Shown: positions 34,812-44,096, counted from the first letter of the stretch. The stretch: DNA of 64,000 nucleotides from Jatrophihabitans_A sp035248685 (GCA_035248685.1 DATFHF010000064.1:1-64000), one strand, 5' to 3'. Numbers and translations: made by a program. Notes: generated from the letters alone by a model not told the origin.

Positions 34812-35099
34812 GACAAGACCCCCTTCTGGGGTGAGTGAGTCAAGCCAGACCGACCCTTGCAATGAAGGGATCGCCTGGTGGCATGGAGTAAGTAGTGACG
34901 ACAGGTACGACCTGCCGAAGTGGGCCTAGTGGCCTCCAGCGCTGCGGTGCTGACCGCCGGCCTCGTCACCATCGCCGGAATCTGGACAAACCGGAGTGTG
35001 TTCCTCGGACTACGATTTGTCAAGACATTGATGTAGAAAGCGAACGACGCTTCAAGTCTTTGGACACTTTGCCCATAGGCCTCAGTGAGCGACCCGCTG
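34812..35099. other. Intergenic region, no gene
   Basis: About 290 bp upstream of the SH3-like gene. It should contain that gene's promoter and the 3' end of the YCF48-like gene's transcript. A short less GC-rich stretch lies around 35010-35070. No hairpin or confident promoter was identified. Confidence 0.4.
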
Positions 35100-36467
35100 C
35101 TAGTCCGGGAGGTGGAGTTGCTGCCAACTTGCTCCGCCGTCGGACGTGGCCAGTATTCCGGTCGTGGCATGGCAGTCGGACTTGCCGTTCTGGCAGCCGT
35201 TGTCGGCCGTGAGCGCCCACAGCTTGCCGCCGCCGGCTGACCACAGCGCTACCGGATCGCCGACCTGGATGGTCGATGCCCCGTCCCGGAAGGTCCGTCC
35301 GGCATCCGATGTGATGGACACCGTCCAGGTCCGCGGCCCACCCAGCACCGGCAGCAGCGAGCGCAACAGGGCGTATGAGCCGTCCAGCTGAACGGTGAAT
35401 ACGTCGGACTCGTCAGCCTGGGTGGGGACCCTACTGGTCAGCGTCCAGGTCGCCCCGTGGTCGGTGCTGCGGTACAGGCCGATCCCGTCCGGCCCGTCCG
35501 CGGTGGCGAATTGGGCTGCGATTACCACGGCTGAACCGGACACCACCGGCTGGCCGATCGGCATTACGCTGTCGCTCTGCTTGCCCGGCGGAGGCGTCAG
35601 GGTGAACCGAGCCCAGGACGATCCACCGTCGTGGCTGACGAACGTCCAGCCGTTCATGGGCCAGGTGAGGAATCCGTCGAGCGAGCTCATGGCGGTGACC
35701 GGCCCCGCCTCCTGAATCGCGGACGCCGTCTGGACCCAGCTGGCGCCGCCGTCCTTGGTCTGCAGCAGGGCACCCGTCGCGATATGCGTGATAAACATGC
35801 CCACCATCAGCCAGCCATGGTCGTTGTCGGAAAACGACAGCGACGGCAGATACCCGGCGCCGACCAGGGCCGGCAATCCCGATACCGGGACCGTCGATTG
35901 CGACCAGATTCCGGAATCGTGGGCACGCCGATACACCGTGACCAGCTGTCCGTTGGCTGACGCCGTTGCGATGAGCAACGTGCCGTCCGGGCGGAAGGTA
36001 ACCGCCGCCGAACCGAGCTGGTTCGCGGTGAGTCCGTTCGGAGTCACCCGCGTCCAGCTGGTGCCGTAGTCGGCGGTGATCAGGACAGCCGTGTCGGTGC
36101 GGGCGTACCCGACCCCGGACGGCAGCAGCTGTGCCGACTGGACGGACGGGCCACTGAGCCCGGTCGGTGCGGGGGTGCTGCTGGCTGTCGGTGCGGCGGA
36201 GCTGGGCGGTGGGAGGCGACTCGCCGTCGGCTGATGCGCCGGCCGATCGGACCGAACATGGTTGATCAACGCGATGGATCCGGCCAGCACGAACAGTGCG
36301 CAGGCTGCCGCGGCGAGCGGGACGTACCATCCGGTGAGCCGGCGAGTGTCCCGACGAGCAGCGACCGGCCGGTGGTCACGGCGGGGCTCGGTGGCTTCCG
36401 GCTCCCCGATGATGCCAGCAGCCGCTCGGAACGCCGCCTCCAGCCGCGCGTCGATGTCGGTGCTCAT
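35100..36467 (-). CDS. Single-pass membrane protein with YCF48/BNR-like repeats (sigma-factor partner)
   Basis: A 455-residue protein with a ~45-residue cytoplasmic N-terminus (MSTDIDARLEAAFRAAAG), one membrane helix (VPLAAAACALFVLAGSIALI), a Pro/Ser/Thr-rich linker and an extracellular beta-propeller-like domain with several Asp-box/BNR units (TADYGTSWTRV, TKDGGASWVQT, SHDGGSSWARF, STDHGATWTLT, TSDAGRTFRDG, TSDGGASWQQL). Its ATG overlaps the stop of the SigE-family gene by four bases. It occupies the place of an anti-sigma factor; an extracellular sensor role is inferred. Start ATG at 36467. Confidence 0.82.
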   Translation of the reverse strand: MSTDIDARLEAAFRAAAGIIGEPEATEPRRDHRPVAARRDTRRLTGWYVPLAAAACALFVLAGSIALINHVRSDRPAHQPTASRLPPPSSAAPTASSTPAPTGLSGPSVQSAQLLPSGVGYARTDTAVLITADYGTSWTRVTPNGLTANQLGSAAVTFRPDGTLLIATASANGQLVTVYRRAHDSGIWSQSTVPVSGLPALVGAGYLPSLSFSDNDHGWLMVGMFITHIATGALLQTKDGGASWVQTASAIQEAGPVTAMSSLDGFLTWPMNGWTFVSHDGGSSWARFTLTPPPGKQSDSVMPIGQPVVSGSAVVIAAQFATADGPDGIGLYRSTDHGATWTLTSRVPTQADESDVFTVQLDGSYALLRSLLPVLGGPRTWTVSITSDAGRTFRDGASTIQVGDPVALWSAGGGKLWALTADNGCQNGKSDCHATTGILATSDGGASWQQLHLPD

Positions 36468-37012
36468 TGCCGTCCCTCCAAGGTCTGCTTCAACGTGTGC
36501 ATGGCGCGGGACGCGCTCGACTTGACCGTCCCGGTCGAGATGCCGAGCGTTGCGGCGATCTCGGCCTCAGTCAGCTGCTCCCAGTAGCGCAGCACCACCA
36601 CTGCGCGTTGCCGCGCCGGCAGGGTGCGCAGCGCCCGCAGCACCTGCTGATGTTCCTCGGCCAGCAGCACGAGGTAGTCGGCGCCGGGTTCATCTTCCGG
36701 TTCAGCCACCTTCAGATGCCGCCGCTGTACCGCCTGGTGCCGGTTATGGTGGCGGGCGGCGTTGACCACGGTGCTGCGTAGGTAGCCGTAACTGGCGGCC
36801 GGGTCGTCGAGGTGCTGCCATCGTCGGTGCAGGGTGGCGAATGCGTCTTGCACGAGGTCCTCGGCGGCGGCCCGGTCGTCGACCAGAAACACCGCGAGCC
36901 GAAAGAGATCAACCCGGCGTTGCCGAAACAGCGTGCCGATCGCGGCATCGACCGACTCGGGGTAGCGCGGATCTGTCTGCCGGTGCGGGCCATCGTTGAT
37001 GCTGGTGCTCAC
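36464..37012 (-). CDS. SigE-family ECF RNA polymerase sigma factor
   Basis: A 182-residue group 4 sigma factor of the actinobacterial SigE type. Region 2 is FRLAVFLVDDRAAAEDLVQDAFATLHRRW and region 4 is LPARQRAVVVLRYWEQLTEAEIAATLGISTGTVKSSASRAM, the typical ending of this subgroup. Start GTG at 37012; the open frame extends further upstream but sequence similarity to the family begins after this point. Translationally coupled to the downstream YCF48-like membrane protein, which probably senses an envelope signal. Confidence 0.93.
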   Translation of the reverse strand: MSTSINDGPHRQTDPRYPESVDAAIGTLFRQRRVDLFRLAVFLVDDRAAAEDLVQDAFATLHRRWQHLDDPAASYGYLRSTVVNAARHHNRHQAVQRRHLKVAEPEDEPGADYLVLLAEEHQQVLRALRTLPARQRAVVVLRYWEQLTEAEIAATLGISTGTVKSSASRAMHTLKQTLEGRQ

Positions 37013-37203
37013 ACCCGCCGCCTTCCTCGCCGGACAGTGCTGATCACAGAGTAGGAGCCGCTGCCGGCTCCGGAGGTTGCCTCGCGGCGGCAAGTTCCTT
37101 CGAAAGCTCATGCCCGCTTGCAGCGAAATGTCTATGGTGTCGCCGTTTGCCTGGAGCTACGCTCTCGATTGCCCGGCGTGGGCGCTCCCGAGGGGAGATC
37201 GGC

Positions 37204-37970
37204 GTGGCCAGAACGTCCCCCATCAGAATGCTTTTCATCGCCGGCGTCTCGGCGGCCGTTGGCCTGCTCAGCCTGCCTGCCCGCGCCAGTGCGGCGCCCG
37301 GCCATGCCGCCGACCTAAACACGATTACCGGCGCCGCCGCGGCTGCCCAACAGCGATTCGGTGTGCCGGCGTCCCTGCTCGAGGCCATCTGTTACCTGGA
37401 GGGCCAGCTCTCCGATCACGGCGGCGCGCCGAGCGTCGCCGGTGGCTACGGCTGTATGAACCTGGCCCGCAACAACCATGTCGATACCCTCGACCAAGCG
37501 GCGAAACTGCTGGCGGTGTCGGCCTCCGCGGTGCGCAGCAGCCAGTGGCTCGACATCGCCGGCGCGGCCGCTGAAATACAGCGGTGCCGGGCATGACGTC
37601 GCAATCATGTATGCGAACGAGGTTTACCGGATCATCCCGGTGAAATCGTTCGGATCGCGCCGACCGCGGTCACGCCCGACCCGGCGACTGCCAACACGGT
37701 CGGGACGGCGGCCACCCCGCCGGCCAACTGCACCAGCAACCCCGGTATCGACTACGCGTCCGCGTACAACTGCATCGTGCCGACCAGCTACGCGGGCGTC
37801 ACCTACAACACGGTCTACCAGTGCCTGCACGAGAAGGACGTCGCTTTCCAGAACGGAAGCTACTGGTACAACCAGCGGCCAGGGGAATCGAACACGTCGG
37901 TTTCGATGCCACCGGCTACCAGTGGTACAACGCGGCCGAATACCTCGGCTCGGCAAAGCTAGTCGCCTGA
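37204..37970 (+). pseudogene. Frameshifted N-acetylmuramoyl-L-alanine amidase remnant
   Basis: A secreted peptidoglycan amidase broken by at least three frameshifts and an internal loss. Frame A (37204-37596) has a signal peptide (MLFIAGVSAAVGLLSLPARA) and the helical N-terminal domain (FGVPASLLEAICYLEGQLSDHGG). Around 37600-37635 the frame changes (MYANEVYRII), then returns (NTVYQCLHEKDVAFQNGSYWYN near 37810-37875), and a last shift gives GIEHVGFDATGYQWYNAAEY ending at 37970. These end parts are typical Amidase_2 segments; the segment with the first Zn ligands (HDTEG-type) is missing. Too damaged to be active. Confidence 0.82.
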
Positions 37971-38212
37971 TTGCCGTTACCTAAGCTGCTTGCTGATTAA
38001 TTTCAAACTTACGCGTAAACGGTCTTCCTATCCGGTGGTCTTTGTGGGTAACGTGAATTGCGGCCCAACCAGAGGCCATCGACGGCCGGACCAGCTGGAG
38101 TTATCCAGCATCACAAGGAATCTCGGCTCGTAACTTCTTAGCCGATCAGGCTTCCGGCGTACGTCATGTCCGCCGACGCGCGTATGCGCGTCATGCAACC
38201 ATGAGGTGTCTC

Positions 38213-38761
38213 ATGCGTTCTCCCCAAGTAGTACCCCGCTTTAGCATGCTCTTGGCGTTGCTCGTCGCCGCTGCTACCGCGCTCATGCTGACCACCACAT
38301 CAGCCAATGCCGCGCCTACCGCAAGTAAGGCTGGTAGCGGTTCGGTGACCGTCCCGATCAGCAGTACCGCCACCAGCCCCAACGCTTTCACCGGCGCGCT
38401 CACCGTCTCCAAATTTACCAACTCTGCCGGGCAGTTGACCGCATCCGGAACGCTAACCGGCACTGTGACCGATGCTGCGACCGGTGCGAGCAGTGCGGTA
38501 ACCCAGCCGGTGTCGGCCGCGGTCACCGCGACCGGATCCTGCACGATCCTTGACCTCACGCTCGGTCCGCTGCATTTGGATCTGCTCGGCTTGGTCGTAG
38601 ACCTCAACGCCGTGCACCTGACCATCACAGCGCAGCAGGGCCCCGGCAATCTTCTCGGTAACCTGCTCTGCGCAGTAGCCAACCTGCTCAACGGTGGCCT
38701 GAATCTCAGCGGTATCGCGGCCCTGTTGAACCAGATCCTGGCCGTTCTCAGTTCGCTGTAA
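38213..38761 (+). CDS. Secreted protein of unknown function, hydrophobic C-terminus
   Basis: A 182-residue exported protein. The signal peptide spans roughly residues 8-36 (MLLALLVAAATALMLTTTSANA). The mature part has a Thr/Ser-rich beta segment (GSGSVTVPISSTATSP) followed by a leucine-rich C-terminal half (CTILDLTLGPLHLDLLGLVVD; NLLGNLLCAVANLLNGGL) with two cysteines. Similar small proteins are common in actinomycetes without assigned function. Start ATG at 38213 is preferred because GAGG lies six bases upstream; ATG at 38201 is possible. Followed by a strong terminator. Confidence 0.8.
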   Translation: MRSPQVVPRFSMLLALLVAAATALMLTTTSANAAPTASKAGSGSVTVPISSTATSPNAFTGALTVSKFTNSAGQLTASGTLTGTVTDAATGASSAVTQPVSAAVTATGSCTILDLTLGPLHLDLLGLVVDLNAVHLTITAQQGPGNLLGNLLCAVANLLNGGLNLSGIAALLNQILAVLSSL

Positions 38762-38775
38762 CACCAGCTACGAGC

Positions 38776-38807
38776 CGGAGCCCTCATCGCCCCTGATGAG
38801 GGCTCCG
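38776..38807 (+). terminator. Perfect 13-bp stem terminator
   Basis: CGGAGCCCTCATC (38776-38788) and GATGAGGGCTCCG (38795-38807) with a six-base loop, 15 bases after the stop of the secreted protein gene. Confidence 0.75.
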
Positions 38808-39007
38808 AACTCGGCGCCTAGCCGGCAGCGGTTATCCAATAACAACAAGGAGAAAATCGAGGGTCCGGCGATGGGAGCCGGTTCCGGCAGCCGGCCGGCC
38901 ATCCCTGCGGCGGCGAAGCCTGGGTGATGTTGGTTCACTGGTAGTGGGACGCGCGCTGAACGCACAGCCTATTGCCGCCCGAGCCAGCCCGCTCATAGGA
39001 GTTTCTC

Positions 39008-39775
39008 ATGTTGTTGGAAGGCAAATCGGTCGTCGTAACCGGCGGTAATAGTGGCATCGGGGAGGCGATCGTCATTGCCGCTGCCGCCGAGGGCGCCAAT
39101 GTGGTCATCGACTTCGTCGCGCACCCGGAGGAGACCACGGCGCTGATCGCGAAGGTGGAGGCAGCCGGCGGCCATGCGGTGGGTGTGCAGGCCGATGTAT
39201 CCCAGGCCACCGATCTGCACAAGATGATCCAGACCGCGGTGGACAGCTACGGGCGACTGGACGTGCTGATCAACAACGCCGGCATCGAAAACCGCACCTC
39301 GCTGCTGGACACCACCGAGGCCGACTTCGACCGGATCATGGCGGTCAATATGAAGAGCGCGTTCTTCGGCACCCAGGCCGCCGCCAAGCAGTTCATCAGC
39401 CAGGGCGGCGGCGGACTAATCCTCAACATCTCCTCGGTACATGAGGATTGGCCGATGCCGGGCAACATCGCCTACTGCGTCTCCAAGGGCGGCATGCGGA
39501 TGCTGGCCCGCACCGCGGGCGTCGAACTCGGCGGCCACGACATTCGCGTCATCAACATCGCTCCCGGCGCGGTATCCACCCCGATCAACGCGGTCACCGA
39601 AGCCGACCCGACCAAGCTGCAAGCTCTGGACGCCGCGATCCCGCTGGGCCGGATGGCTCAGGCGTCCGAGATCGCGGACGTGGTGGTGTTCCTCGCCTCG
39701 GGCAAGGCCGGCTACATGACCGCAACCACCGTCGTCATCGACGGCGGCATCATGCAGGGCAGCGTCGGGCTCTGA
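39008..39775 (+). CDS. SDR-family oxidoreductase (glucose 1-dehydrogenase-like)
   Basis: A 255-residue classical short-chain dehydrogenase. Cofactor motif TGGNSGIGEA at residues ~12-21, DVSQATD, NNAGIEN (NNAG), catalytic Ser in LNISSVHEDW and YCVSK (YxxxK), then NIAPGAVSTPIN. The sequence resembles glucose 1-dehydrogenases, and an aldose 1-epimerase gene follows with a one-base overlap (TGATG), which strengthens a sugar substrate: the epimerase would supply the reactive anomer. Start ATG at 39008 after AGGAG. Confidence 0.9.
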   Translation: MLLEGKSVVVTGGNSGIGEAIVIAAAAEGANVVIDFVAHPEETTALIAKVEAAGGHAVGVQADVSQATDLHKMIQTAVDSYGRLDVLINNAGIENRTSLLDTTEADFDRIMAVNMKSAFFGTQAAAKQFISQGGGGLILNISSVHEDWPMPGNIAYCVSKGGMRMLARTAGVELGGHDIRVINIAPGAVSTPINAVTEADPTKLQALDAAIPLGRMAQASEIADVVVFLASGKAGYMTATTVVIDGGIMQGSVGL

Positions 39776-40698
39776 TGGCAAACAACGTGAACCCACCCAG
39801 CGGCGCTCAGTTCGAGATCGATTACGAAGACCAGCACGCGGTTATCGTCGAGATCGGTGGCGGTATCCGTTCCTACCGGCGAGGCGACCGCGACATCATC
39901 CAGCCCTATGACGTGAACGCCATGTGCGACGGAGCCCATGGCGCTCCGCTGATCCCATGGCCGAACCGCCTGGCCGATGGGCAGTACCGGTTCGACGGAG
40001 CGGACTATCAAGTCGCGCTTACCGAACCGGAAAAGCACAATGCCATCCACGGCTTCCTGCTCTGGCGCTCCTGGACCGCCACCGATCGGAAAGCGGACCG
40101 GATCACCATGCGCACGCGGCTTTTCCCGTTACAGGGCTACCCGTTCCATCTCGACATCGGGGTGAGTTACCTACTATCTGCCGACGGGCTGACGGTCACC
40201 ACGACCGCCACCAATGTCGGCGAGCACACCGCCCCGTACGGAGCCGGCCAACACCCGTACCTCTCGCCGGGCAACGATGTACTCGACAACTGCACCCTGC
40301 GTCTGCAAGCTGCCACCCGCATCACCACCGACCCGGATCGACAACTGCCCACCGGAACCGAACCGGTCACCGGAACCGGCTATGACTTCAACCAGGCTCG
40401 ACCGATCGGGCCGTTGGCCATCGATTACGCCTTCACCGATCTGACCAGGGACGACCGCGGCAGGGCACGGGTCGAACTCAGCGCACCGGACGGCCATACC
40501 GCCACCACCTGGGTGGACCAGAACTACCCGATCATCGAGCTTTTCACCGCCGACACACTGGCGCCGGAACGCCGACGCCGCGGCCTCGGCACCGAACCGA
40601 TGACCCTGCCACCCAACGGATTCCGCACGAACACCGGCGTAATCCGGCTTGCGCCCGGGCAAACCCATACCTGCCAGTGGGGCACCGGCTTGGAGTAG
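39775..40698 (+). CDS. Aldose 1-epimerase (galactose mutarotase-like)
   Basis: A 307-residue beta-sandwich mutarotase interconverting alpha and beta anomers. Diagnostic segments: GAPLIPWPNRLADGQYRFDG, the first active-site His in NAIHGFLLWRSW, the second in GAGQHPYLSPG, and a C-terminal catalytic-glutamate region (LGTEPMTLPPNGF). Cytosolic. The ATG at 39775 overlaps the SDR stop by one base, so the two are coupled and probably work on the same sugar. Confidence 0.9.
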   Translation: MANNVNPPSGAQFEIDYEDQHAVIVEIGGGIRSYRRGDRDIIQPYDVNAMCDGAHGAPLIPWPNRLADGQYRFDGADYQVALTEPEKHNAIHGFLLWRSWTATDRKADRITMRTRLFPLQGYPFHLDIGVSYLLSADGLTVTTTATNVGEHTAPYGAGQHPYLSPGNDVLDNCTLRLQAATRITTDPDRQLPTGTEPVTGTGYDFNQARPIGPLAIDYAFTDLTRDDRGRARVELSAPDGHTATTWVDQNYPIIELFTADTLAPERRRRGLGTEPMTLPPNGFRTNTGVIRLAPGQTHTCQWGTGLE

Positions 40699-40709
40699 CG
40701 GCGCCCCGA

Positions 40710-42452
40710 TCAGACCAGCAGGACGAACGCGCAGAATGCGGTGCCACCGGCGAGCAACATCGCGTAGTCATTGACCGAACCGGTGTGCAACCGGCGCAGT
40801 ACTCGCAACGGCGCCGGCGTCTTCCAGCGCAACGCCAACAGGCACAGCAGCGTGCCGAGCAGCAGTTCCACCAAGGCCGGCACCAGTGCCTTCGCGCCAA
40901 AGTAGGAGAACTCCACCGGCGGCACCGGCAACCGCACCGAACGACCGAGCGCCAGCGTGGCGTAAACGTCCGGATGCAGCAGCGTACCGGCGGCCGGTGC
41001 CGCTATCAGCCGGACGATCGAATGGCCGAACAGGCCCAGCGCCAGGCATAGGCCGGCCAGGCTAACCACGATGATCCGCATACCGAGCCGGGGTGGTTCG
41101 AACCGCTCGTACGGCTCAGTGCGCCGACGCAGGAAACCCAGATACGCCGAACGGAACAACGCCGCCACTGTGATCACCTGGGCCAGCCGGGCCAGCCAGA
41201 GCACCAGCGGTTGCTGCTCCAACCCGGCATGGATCAGATCCAGCGACACGTAACCGTTGAAGCACGGCACGCCGGCGATCGACAGCACGCCGGCGGTGAA
41301 GGCCATGGCGAGCAGCGGGCGGCGCTGGAGAATGCCCCCCATCTCCGACAGCGTGGTCACCCCGGTTGCGTGCACCACCGCACCCGCGCAGAGGAACAGC
41401 AGCCCTTTGAACAGCGCGTGATTGACCAGGTGTAGTACCGCGCCGGCAGTGCCTTCCGGCGTCGAGCTGGCGAAGCCCACCAGCAGCAAACCCATTTGGG
41501 AAACGGTGTCCCAGGCGAGCAGTCGTTTCAGGTCGTCCTGCACCAGCGCCAACAACGCGCCGAGCAGCGTGCTGATCACACCCAGTCCGGTCAGCAGGCC
41601 GAGCATCCGATGACCGTGGTTCGGGAACACCTGGATGCCCAGTCGAACCAGGCCGACCACGCCCAAGTTCACCATCAGCCCGGAGAACAGGGCGGAAACC
41701 GCGCCCGGCACCGGAGTGTGCGCGTCCGGCAGCCAGCCGTGGAACGGCGCCAGGCCGGCCTTGGTGGCGAAACCAGCCAGCAGCAGCGCGAAGCCGAGTA
41801 GCACCGGACGGTCGAGCTGCCGCGCCGACAGCGCGAGGTGTAGTTGGCCGAAGTTCAGCGCACCCTTGTCGGAGTAGAGCAGCGCGGCGCCGACGAACAC
41901 CGCGAAGCCGGCCATGCTGGTCAGCACCGCCATCTTGAACGCCGCTTCCAGCGCGATCGGCCGTTCCAGGAAGAAGCCGGTCAGGCCGTAGCTGGACAAG
42001 GCGGCTACCTCGAACCAGACGAACAGGTTGATGCTGTCCGCGGTGAGCGCGGCGGCAATCAGCGACGCCAGCAGCAGTTGGCACAGCGCGGCCAGACCGC
42101 CCAATTCCTTCGGCCCGATCTCGTCGAACTCCGATAGCAGGGCGCTGAACAAGAAGAAACCGAGCAGCGCGGTGAGCGAGGCGAAGATGATGCCGAACGG
42201 ATCGGCGACGAACGCGATTCCAAGCACGCGGCCTGATATCGGCCGCTCATTGCTGAAGAACTCCACCAGGGCCTGGTCGCGCTGATGGATCCGCAACGCG
42301 GCGGTGCCGAGCACTGCGGCGGCGACCAGCATGCTCAGCATGCCGGACAGCAACGCCAGCCGCTGGTGCAGCCGGGCCAGCAGCGGGCTCAGCGCGCCGC
42401 CCAGCAGGGGAGTGGCAACCGCCAGCGGCAGGCTCGCGTGCAGGGTCAGCAC
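40710..42452 (-). CDS. mrpD: Mrp-type antiporter subunit D (NuoL/M/N-like)
   Basis: A 580-residue polytopic proton-pumping subunit of the NuoL/MrpA/MrpD family, exchanging monovalent cations for protons in the Mrp complex. About 14 membrane segments; conserved features include VWFEVAALSSYGLTGFF (glutamate of helix 5), ATKAGLAPFHGWLPDAHTPVPG (lysine of helix 7 and the TM7-8 loop), LLAWDTVSQMGLLLVG and HLVNHALFKGLLFL (lysine of helix 12). Start GTG at 42452, six bases after mrpC. It is the only full NuoL-like subunit in the operon and the last gene. Confidence 0.9.
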   Translation of the reverse strand: MLTLHASLPLAVATPLLGGALSPLLARLHQRLALLSGMLSMLVAAAVLGTAALRIHQRDQALVEFFSNERPISGRVLGIAFVADPFGIIFASLTALLGFFLFSALLSEFDEIGPKELGGLAALCQLLLASLIAAALTADSINLFVWFEVAALSSYGLTGFFLERPIALEAAFKMAVLTSMAGFAVFVGAALLYSDKGALNFGQLHLALSARQLDRPVLLGFALLLAGFATKAGLAPFHGWLPDAHTPVPGAVSALFSGLMVNLGVVGLVRLGIQVFPNHGHRMLGLLTGLGVISTLLGALLALVQDDLKRLLAWDTVSQMGLLLVGFASSTPEGTAGAVLHLVNHALFKGLLFLCAGAVVHATGVTTLSEMGGILQRRPLLAMAFTAGVLSIAGVPCFNGYVSLDLIHAGLEQQPLVLWLARLAQVITVAALFRSAYLGFLRRRTEPYERFEPPRLGMRIIVVSLAGLCLALGLFGHSIVRLIAAPAAGTLLHPDVYATLALGRSVRLPVPPVEFSYFGAKALVPALVELLLGTLLCLLALRWKTPAPLRVLRRLHTGSVNDYAMLLAGGTAFCAFVLLV

Positions 42453-42458
42453 TCGCGG

Positions 42459-42827
42459 TCACCCGTGCAGCGCGGTCAGTTCATCGGCGTCGACGCTGCG
42501 GTAGTGCTGCGCCGCCCGGACCGCGATGGTCAGGAACACCGCGGTGACCGCCACCCCGATCACGATCGCGGTCAGGCAGAAGTTCTGTAGCACCGGGTCG
42601 GTGACTTGGGCGTTGACCAGGCTCTGCGGGGTCTGCCCGCTCGGCGGGCCGGAGAGCACCGGTGCGGTGCCGTGCCGCCGGTAAGCCATCGATACCAGCA
42701 GCAGGTAGCAGGAGGACTCCATCAGTGACAGCCCGAGCACGATCTTGATCAGATCCCGGTGCAGCAGGACGGCGAGCAGGCCGAGGCTGAATACCCCGGC
42801 GGCGGCGAGGTAGTTGATTACGATCAT
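42459..42827 (-). CDS. mrpC: Mrp-type antiporter subunit C (NuoK-like)
   Basis: A 122-residue membrane protein with three hydrophobic helices: IVINYLAAAGVFSLGLLAVL, IKIVLGLSLMESSCYLLLVSMAY with the NuoK-type glutamate, and FCLTAIVIGVAVTAVFLTI. Part of the membrane arm of the Mrp cation/proton antiporter. Start ATG at 42827 overlaps the stop of mrpB by four bases. Confidence 0.9.
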   Translation of the reverse strand: MIVINYLAAAGVFSLGLLAVLLHRDLIKIVLGLSLMESSCYLLLVSMAYRRHGTAPVLSGPPSGQTPQSLVNAQVTDPVLQNFCLTAIVIGVAVTAVFLTIAVRAAQHYRSVDADELTALHG

Positions 42828-43816
42828 GAGCCCTGCTCCGCATCCGGCGCCCAGTCGTGGCCGAGGCCGAGCAGGCTGAAGATGGCGATAGCCAGCCCGG
42901 TCGCCACCTCGATCAGCTCGGCGCCGGAGTACAACTGCTCGCTGCCGCCGGCCAAAATAGTGCCCGGCTGGGCGAGCGGCAGGAAGTTGGCGAACATCGA
43001 TCCATGCCGCAGCAGGCCGAGCCCGCCGACCGCGATGATGCCCATGGCGCCGGCCAATTCCACCGGCTCCAGCAGGTTGGGCCGCACCACCCGGTTGATC
43101 CGCTGGTGGCCGAGCGCGCCGTAGAGCAGGACGGCCACGCCGGTCAGTACCGCGCCACCGGGGAATCCGCCGCCGGGCGTGAAACCCCAGGCCGCCAGGT
43201 AAATGCCGGCCACGAAAAGGAACACCGCCGCAATCCGAGCTGCCGCGCGGACCACCACGGTCATTGCCTGGGCGCGCTCCGGGGCTCGGACGCCGAGCCC
43301 GATCGAGTCGGGGTCGGTGCCCGCCCGATCCTCGGATTCGTTTTGCGTTTGGGGATCGGCCTGTTCGGCCTCAGCGGAGTCGGTGCCGGCGTCCTCCGCC
43401 CGCTCCGCCGATCGGTTCTCCAGTTCCTCGGCGTCGGGCTGGTCCTTCGGATCGATCTGGGCCTCCTCCCGGCTTCCCGCGGTCGCCTCGCCGATGTATT
43501 CGCCACGAGGTTCGCGGCCCCTGCTGAGCAGCATCACCGAGAGCACCGCGGCCAACAGCAGAAACGTCTCGCCGAACGTGTCGAAGCCCCGCGAGCCGTA
43601 GACCACCTCGCTGACCACTTCTTGCTGCCCCCACTTCGGCACCGCGATCTGCATGGCGTGCCGGGCAATCGTCGGTAGCGGCGCGCCCTCGGTCGGCAGA
43701 CCGGTCAGGCCGATCACGAATGCGGCGGCCACCGCCGCGGCCACCAGGCCGGCCAGCACCGGACGATGCAGGGTGTGCGGCGGCCGGGCGTCCACGTCCG
43801 GCTGCGGCTCAGTCAT
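42824..43816 (-). CDS. mrpB: Fused MbhE-like plus MrpB antiporter subunit
   Basis: A 330-residue protein with two parts. Residues ~20-105 have two helices and the segment VVYGSRGFDTFGETFLLLAAVL, resembling the MbhE/MrpA C-terminal module. An acidic hydrophilic linker of ~70 residues follows (rich in Glu, Asp and Gln). The remainder is MrpB: FVAGIYLAAWGFTPGGGFPGGAVLTG and four helices. Canonical complexes encode these modules in MrpA and MrpB separately. ATG at 43816 is chosen over an upstream ATG because it overlaps the previous gene by eight bases and starts in a family-like context. Confidence 0.86.
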   Translation of the reverse strand: MTEPQPDVDARPPHTLHRPVLAGLVAAAVAAAFVIGLTGLPTEGAPLPTIARHAMQIAVPKWGQQEVVSEVVYGSRGFDTFGETFLLLAAVLSVMLLSRGREPRGEYIGEATAGSREEAQIDPKDQPDAEELENRSAERAEDAGTDSAEAEQADPQTQNESEDRAGTDPDSIGLGVRAPERAQAMTVVVRAAARIAAVFLFVAGIYLAAWGFTPGGGFPGGAVLTGVAVLLYGALGHQRINRVVRPNLLEPVELAGAMGIIAVGGLGLLRHGSMFANFLPLAQPGTILAGGSEQLYSGAELIEVATGLAIAIFSLLGLGHDWAPDAEQGS

Positions 43817-44096
43817 CCTTGGCCGCCGGCTCGCCGTACTCACCCTGCTGGTGGATGTCGGAGCGGATCTTGCTGATCGCGATCAGGTACAGCACCGGCG
43901 TTGCTATCGAGCCGACCACCACCTCGGCGTGAGCGATGTCCGGCGCGCTGAGCACCACGAACAGCAATGACAACGCGGTTCCCATCGCCGATAGCGCGAT
44001 CACCGCGGCGATCCGGTTGCGCAGGCAAACCACCAGCAGCGCGCTGAGCAGGATCACGGCCAGGCACAGCAGGTTGATGATCCAGAAGCCGGTCAC
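43809..44096 (-). CDS. Mrp-type subunit, DUF4040 (MbhD-like) module
   Basis: A 95-residue membrane protein with three helices (FWIINLLCLAVILLSALLVV; AAVIALSAMGTALSLLFVVL; VVVGSIATPVLYLIAI) and the conserved APDIAHAEVVVG loop. It corresponds to the MbhD/DUF4040 module found at the C-terminus of MrpA in classical systems, here as a free gene. Start GTG at 44096 overlaps the mrpG stop (GTGA). Confidence 0.87.
   Translation of the reverse strand: MTGFWIINLLCLAVILLSALLVVCLRNRIAAVIALSAMGTALSLLFVVLSAPDIAHAEVVVGSIATPVLYLIAISKIRSDIHQQGEYGEPAAKDD

Noticed and set aside
35431..36330. Long Arg-rich minus-strand ORF
   Set aside because: Frame-shifted shadow of the YCF48-like gene at 35100-36467.
38820..39007. 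Riboswitch-like leader before the SDR gene
   Set aside because: Fragments such as GGGTCCGGCG and GGTGATG are suggestive of a GC-rich leader, but no recognised consensus core could be assembled.
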